In this document: positions 50,524 through 50,532 of the stretch, piece after piece
Numbering within the stretch: position 1 is the first letter of the stretch
How the letters are laid out: every line of letters begins with the position of its first letter
From: Chara braunii
Taxonomy: Eukaryota; Streptophyta; Charophyceae; Charales; Characeae
DNA: 50,532 bases
Direction: 5' to 3'
Assembly (NCBI GenBank): GCA_003427395.1
Contig: BFEA01000046.1
Location: 2,425,268 to 2,475,799 of the forward strand
Notes under the pieces: generated by a model
What the model was told of the DNA's origin: nothing
What the model saw: the letters and a program-made list of their open reading frames with translations, nothing else
Databases searched by the model: none
Position numbers and translations under genes: made by a program

Positions 50524-50532
50524 GTGTGTGTG
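50475..50532. repeat. (GT)n microsatellite at the right edge
   Basis: About 28 GT units with one GC interruption near 50519; the tract is cut by the window end. Confidence 0.95.

Overview
The window looks like accessory, repeat-dominated nuclear DNA from a large eukaryotic genome. There are no operons, no ribosome binding sites and no intact single-copy housekeeping gene. Instead it holds decayed retroelements, several families of tandem repeats, long GA/CT/GT microsatellites, one assembly gap of 125 N, and broken multi-frame coding relics. Two things point to a streptophyte (land plant or charophyte alga): an anti-sense fragment at about 12990-13280 that reads as plant-type mitochondrial large-subunit rRNA, and a retrotransposon primer-binding-site-like motif of the plant tRNA-Asp type at 13712-13729. 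The style of the 40-47 kb coding locus reminds me of multicopy predicted proteins of the charophyte Chara; that is memory, not a search result.

Layout. About 0.5-6.4 kb is a decayed Ty3/gypsy element on the minus strand (gag with zinc knuckle, aspartic protease, RT, RNase H, integrase with GPY motif). About 6.9-11.5 kb is a minus-strand series of unrecognised ORFs that are diverged copies of each other. About 11.5-18 kb is AT-rich LTR-like DNA with the mitochondrial rRNA fragment, a PBS-like site, tandem repeats and hairpins. About 19.5-20 kb is a foldback repeat. About 22.8-23.5 kb carries six same-orientation hairpins with one conserved loop and mutually compensating, different stems; this is the most striking unexplained signal. 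About 23.8-31.3 kb is a succession of tandem repeats (122 bp, 481 bp and 600 bp classes). About 27.9-38.9 kb carries a second dispersed hairpin family (AAGTTCG arms) in both orientations. About 33.2-33.9 kb is GA microsatellite around the assembly gap. About 36.9-37.2 kb may be two SINE-like copies tail to tail. At 37.7-37.9 kb there is a perfect 56-bp-arm palindrome with direct copies of its arm beside it.

The coding part of interest is 37.8-47.2 kb on the plus strand. A fragment with one nonsense codon (37.8-38.5 kb) is separated by a 210-bp-period satellite from a long decayed gene (40.1-44.6 kb). That gene appears to join a charged linker, a ParB/sulfiredoxin-like domain and a region resembling a SAM methyltransferase. 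Downstream lie two unrecognised ORFs and an apparently intact Ulp1/C48 SUMO-protease-like domain (46.65-47.22 kb). I read this as the remains of a multicopy, possibly mobile, gene set; no transposase is visible. The right edge (47.5-50.5 kb) is GC-rich tandem repeat, unassigned DNA and a GT microsatellite.
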